Shown piece by piece: positions 21,360-24,045 of a stretch of DNA of 24,045 nucleotides. The notes below the pieces were generated by a model. The model had not been told where the DNA came from and made no database searches. It saw only the letters and a list, made by a program, of their open reading frames with translations. The stretch lies in NCBI GenBank assembly GCA_002786025.1, contig NHNW01000114.1, positions 1 to 24,045 of the forward strand. The letters run 5' to 3'. This DNA comes from Zasmidium citrigriseum (taxonomy: Eukaryota; Ascomycota; Dothideomycetes; Mycosphaerellales; Mycosphaerellaceae). The number at the start of each line of letters is the position of its first letter. Within the stretch, counting starts at the first letter, position 1. The translations under genes and the position numbers were made by a program.

Positions 21360-21800
21360 TATAGGAGGGTAATACTAACTATATAATAGTAATCTTATTC
21401 CCTTACTAGCTACGAGGCCTAAGATACTTCTAGATCCTCCTACGAAGGAGGAGTATCGATAGCCTCGTTAAAGGAAGGAATTAAATAAGGGGTAATAAGA
21501 GAAGTTTAAGGCTTACTAAGACTAAAGTAAGGAAATAAGGTAAGGTAGTTAAGGTAGAAAATAAGGCTTAAATAAGGGATAATATAAGGCTCTTAATTTA
21601 AGAGGGTTAAAATTATAATCTTTTTCTTATAGAACGCTTTAATTCGAATTTAGTATATTATATATATTATAAAAGAGTCTATTACTTACCTATAAGAGAT
21701 CTTATCTTAAACCCCTTACTATAAGGTAATAGGCTACTTCCCTAGATTAGAATTAGGCTAGGAACCTCTAAGTTAAAGGAAGTAATATTACTCGCTAATA
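21360..21800 (-). repeat. 5' LTR (right copy)
   Basis: Gap-free partner of 8913-9353. On the minus strand it starts tattagcgag and ends cctata. It keeps CG where the left copy has TA at two sites (ctacgagg near 21411 and ctacgaag near 21450) and has TA where the left copy keeps CG at two others (near 21510 and 21628), so neither copy is simply the more mutated one. Confidence 0.93.
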
Positions 21801-22770
21801 CTAGTACTCTTAATAGGACTTACCTTTAGTAGCTAGGCCTTAGGCGACTTTACTATTATCTACTACTACTACCTAGGCGCTAGATTTAATTACTCGTCTA
21901 AGTACTACTACTAGCTTTAGTACTTCTACTTATAGGTCCTAGTAACTACGCTAGCTTTCTAAGAATTAGACCTTAACGACTTCGCCTCTAGCTACTTTAT
22001 CTTCCTCTTAGGCTATAGCTAAGCCTTAATAATTAGTAGAATTAGCCCGTTTCTAACCCTTAACTCCTACCTAGTAACTAATCTAGCTACGCTTTAAGCC
22101 CGTATAATTACTATCCCTAGCTATATCTAGTACGTAAGACTCGTATTTAATAAGCGAAGACCTACTTATAAAGGCGTTAGAAGACGAGACTATACGTAAT
22201 ATACTCCTCTTAATAAACGCTCTTTACCTACTAAGGGGTACGAATCGTAGATAGTAATAGGAGTAGCGCGCGTTTAACGATCCTAGGTATATAGAGCGGG
22301 TTCTTACTTAGAGGCGAGCTAAGAGAGGTAGAGGCAGATAGCTAAGGGGTACTAGTACGAATAGTCGTCCCTATACTAGGCTAAATACTAAAGTATCCTT
22401 ATTAGTACCTTCGTCTTTAGAGATAGCGGCGGTTAATTAAGAGAACTTAGTAGAGTTAGCCCTAGATTTACGAGCTTAGTAGCCCTCTTAGGTAGAGGGT
22501 AATAATACTACCCCTACTCCGAATATTCTATCTTAGGAGGGTATATAGCTTCGTAGTAGTAAGGTACTTAGAAGTAAGCGTTAATAGGGCGAGTAGAGAG
22601 CGTCGCGTAGGAACGATTTCTAGTAGTTAGCGTTTTAGCAAATCGTTATTATATATACTTGTTTATATCTATATTAATAAAATCTAGTTCCTACTTAAGG
22701 CGTATCGTTAATAGATAGTAGCTCGTACTACTCTAAGTAAGTGTTCTAACTTTAAAGTCCCCTAGAATAG
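21801..22770 (+). pseudogene. RIP-killed coding-like stretch right of the retrotransposon, unidentified
   Basis: From 21805 a plus-strand frame can be read for about 320 codons with only TAA and TAG interruptions. It begins Ser/Thr-rich (repeated TTT and STS, about 21840-21930), passes ISEDLLIKALEDETIRNILL near 22150-22210, then becomes basic (RRAKRGRGR near 22310-22335) and ends Gln- and Ser-rich before about 22770. The composition is like a disordered, Gln-rich fungal protein with a basic patch. I recognise no family. It starts directly at the LTR edge, so the retrotransposon may have landed inside or just upstream of this former gene. Confidence 0.4.
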
Positions 22771-23185
22771 TAACGTATACTACTATAAGAAAGTGTACTA
22801 ATATTAACGTTCGTACTAAAACGTATTATTAATTAAAGGGACCTATAGACCTAATTATAGTCGTTTATTTACCTCTATAAAGATTTGCTTTACCTAATCG
22901 CGTAGCTATCCTTCCTTACTATCTCGGCCTTTTAGAAACTCTTATAGTATACCTCTATTTATCTCGAATATATTTAACCTCTCCCTTAATACGTAATATA
23001 CCTATATATAGAGCTATATAGCTAAGCCGTTTCGACTAGGCTCTATACTATAAAAACTAGTTAGAAACCTAAGCTCTTATAGTATACTCTCGTAGACTTA
23101 TAGAGTATTATTAGGTAGGTATAAATTAAAGTCTACGCTATATTAGCTAGTAGACGAAATAGCTTAGATATATACGTACTAAATA
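22771..23185 (+). other. Coding-like but frame-ambiguous sequence
   Basis: Two plus-strand frames are both readable with only RIP-type stops: one continues from the stretch ending near 22770, the other (codons at 22698 and every third base) continues into the repeat block at 23186 and so into 1-860. I cannot choose between them and recognise no domain. Confidence 0.3.
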
Positions 23186-24045
23186 GTTCTATCTTAGCTC
23201 GTATTTACTAGAATACTAGACTCTCTAGATTAACTAGATTACTATAGTTAGGAATATCTTTATCCTAGTAGTAGAGGCCTTCGGGGTAGCTATAGATATA
23301 CGTTTTAGCTAGTAGATTATATCGAGTATTATAATAATTCTAAGCCTCTACGAACGATTTTACTACGTAGCGTAGAATAGGTATATAAATCGCGAGGAAG
23401 GTAACGCGGTTAGCTCGCTAGAACGAATCGTATCTACTATTATCTAGTATATAGGCGAATATATCTCTCTATTAATTTAGTACTATCTTCGCGAGCTCGC
23501 TATTCTAGTATTCTATAGTATTATTCCTCTTACTCGTTATATATATAAAATAGTCGTAAAAGTTAAGTAGTCTCTCTTTAAAGTCCTCGCGGAGTTCGTA
23601 GTAAGCGTCTACTATTATTAGGGTCTCGACGCTATAATCTAATTAAAGGTATCTTAGCTAGTACTCTAAATAAGCGATTATAGTCTAATATTAGTTTAAC
23701 GTTAATAACTAGGTCTTCGCGATATTACCTATATAGGCCTAGATAATTAATCTTATATAGATATTAATATAGACGTATATCTAGAATCCGAAGAGTTCTC
23801 CCTTATAGTATATATCTATAGACTAGATCTCGTTCTTTCTATAGGCTCGAGGATAATAAGAATAAGAGCGTTCGCGAGGCTAGAGGAGATAATAACGGAT
23901 AAACGAAGTTATATAGATACTTCGCGCGATATAGTAGATATAATATCTAAAGTAAGATTAGTAGGTTATCTTCTATAGAGTATAAGCGTTAGACTTATAT
24001 CCTAATATATCCGTATCTTATCTAAATAAATTTCGTAATTCCCTA
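23186..24045. repeat. Right copy of the window-spanning direct repeat
   Basis: Identical by eye to 1-860 over all 860 bases and cut off by the window edge. With its partner it defines a unit of 23,185 bases that contains the whole retrotransposon once. Confidence 0.95.

Larger units (their letters stand above)
8913..21800 (-). mobile_element. Complete but RIP-inactivated Ty3/Gypsy LTR retrotransposon, 12.9 kb
   Basis: Two 441-base direct repeats (8913-9353 and 21360-21800) bound 12,006 bases of internal sequence. On the minus strand the LTR begins tattagc and ends cctata, the RIP products expected from a TGTTAGC...CCTACA terminus. The internal minus strand encodes, in order, Gag with a zinc knuckle, aspartic protease, reverse transcriptase, RNase H and integrase. 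RT before integrase is the Ty3/Gypsy order. A third coding frame follows integrase. At 12.9 kb it is well above the 5-8 kb usual for fungal Gypsy elements, and the extra length is the third frame plus long extensions of the first two. The element is dead: every frame is full of stops and the key catalytic residues are changed. No clean target-site duplication is visible: agtac precedes the left LTR, but on the right it starts two bases after the LTR end (21803-21807). Confidence 0.92.

Noticed and set aside
1..24045. The 860-base end repeats as LTRs of a giant element enclosing everything
   Set aside because: They are cut by the window edges and not by element termini, show no divergence although the inner LTRs do, and lack any terminal motif. 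A circle or tandem unit explains them better.

Overview
This window reads as fungal (filamentous ascomycete) heterochromatin destroyed by repeat-induced point mutation (RIP). CpA and its complement TpG are almost absent on both strands over the whole 24 kb, while CpG is still common and TpA is everywhere. That is the footprint of C-to-T change at CpA on both strands, and it fills every frame with TAA and TAG, so no intact gene remains. All annotation below is of dead sequence, read by looking through the RIP-type stops (old Gln and Trp codons) and the Cys/His-to-Tyr changes.

Layout. (1) Bases 1-860 and 23186-24045 are the same sequence with no difference that I can see, so the window is one full turn of a 23,185-base unit: either a tandem array or a circle/contig whose overlap was not trimmed. 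(2) Bases 8913-21800 are one Ty3/Gypsy-type LTR retrotransposon of 12,888 bases on the minus strand. It has two 441-base LTRs that align without gaps (8913-9353 and 21360-21800). In transcript order it holds a Gag-zinc knuckle-protease region (about 21040-17351), a reverse transcriptase-RNase H-integrase region with a long charged tail (about 17324-13090), and an unrecognised third coding frame of roughly 1,080 codons (about 13063-9744). A conserved 26-base hairpin lies before each of the three coding blocks and after the last (21041, 17325, 13064, 9718). (3) The other 10.3 kb (1-8912 plus 21801-23185) is richer in CpG. It contains several long plus-strand stretches that look like RIP-damaged coding sequence, which I cannot identify, plus a 166-base tandem repeat, a dispersed repeated motif, a duplicated hairpin block and a 20-base triplication.

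The retrotransposon genes once formed a normal replication set. Their decay is specific: the zinc-knuckle ligands, the protease Asp, the second Asp of the RT active-site pair, and the second Asp and the Glu of the integrase DDE triad have all been changed exactly as TpG-to-TpA mutation predicts. Most differences between the two LTRs are CG/TA dinucleotide exchanges, which suggests a CpG-to-TpG-to-TpA route of decay. The least explained parts are the hairpin at every coding junction, the third coding frame, the identity of the CpG-rich 10.3 kb, and the perfect end overlap.
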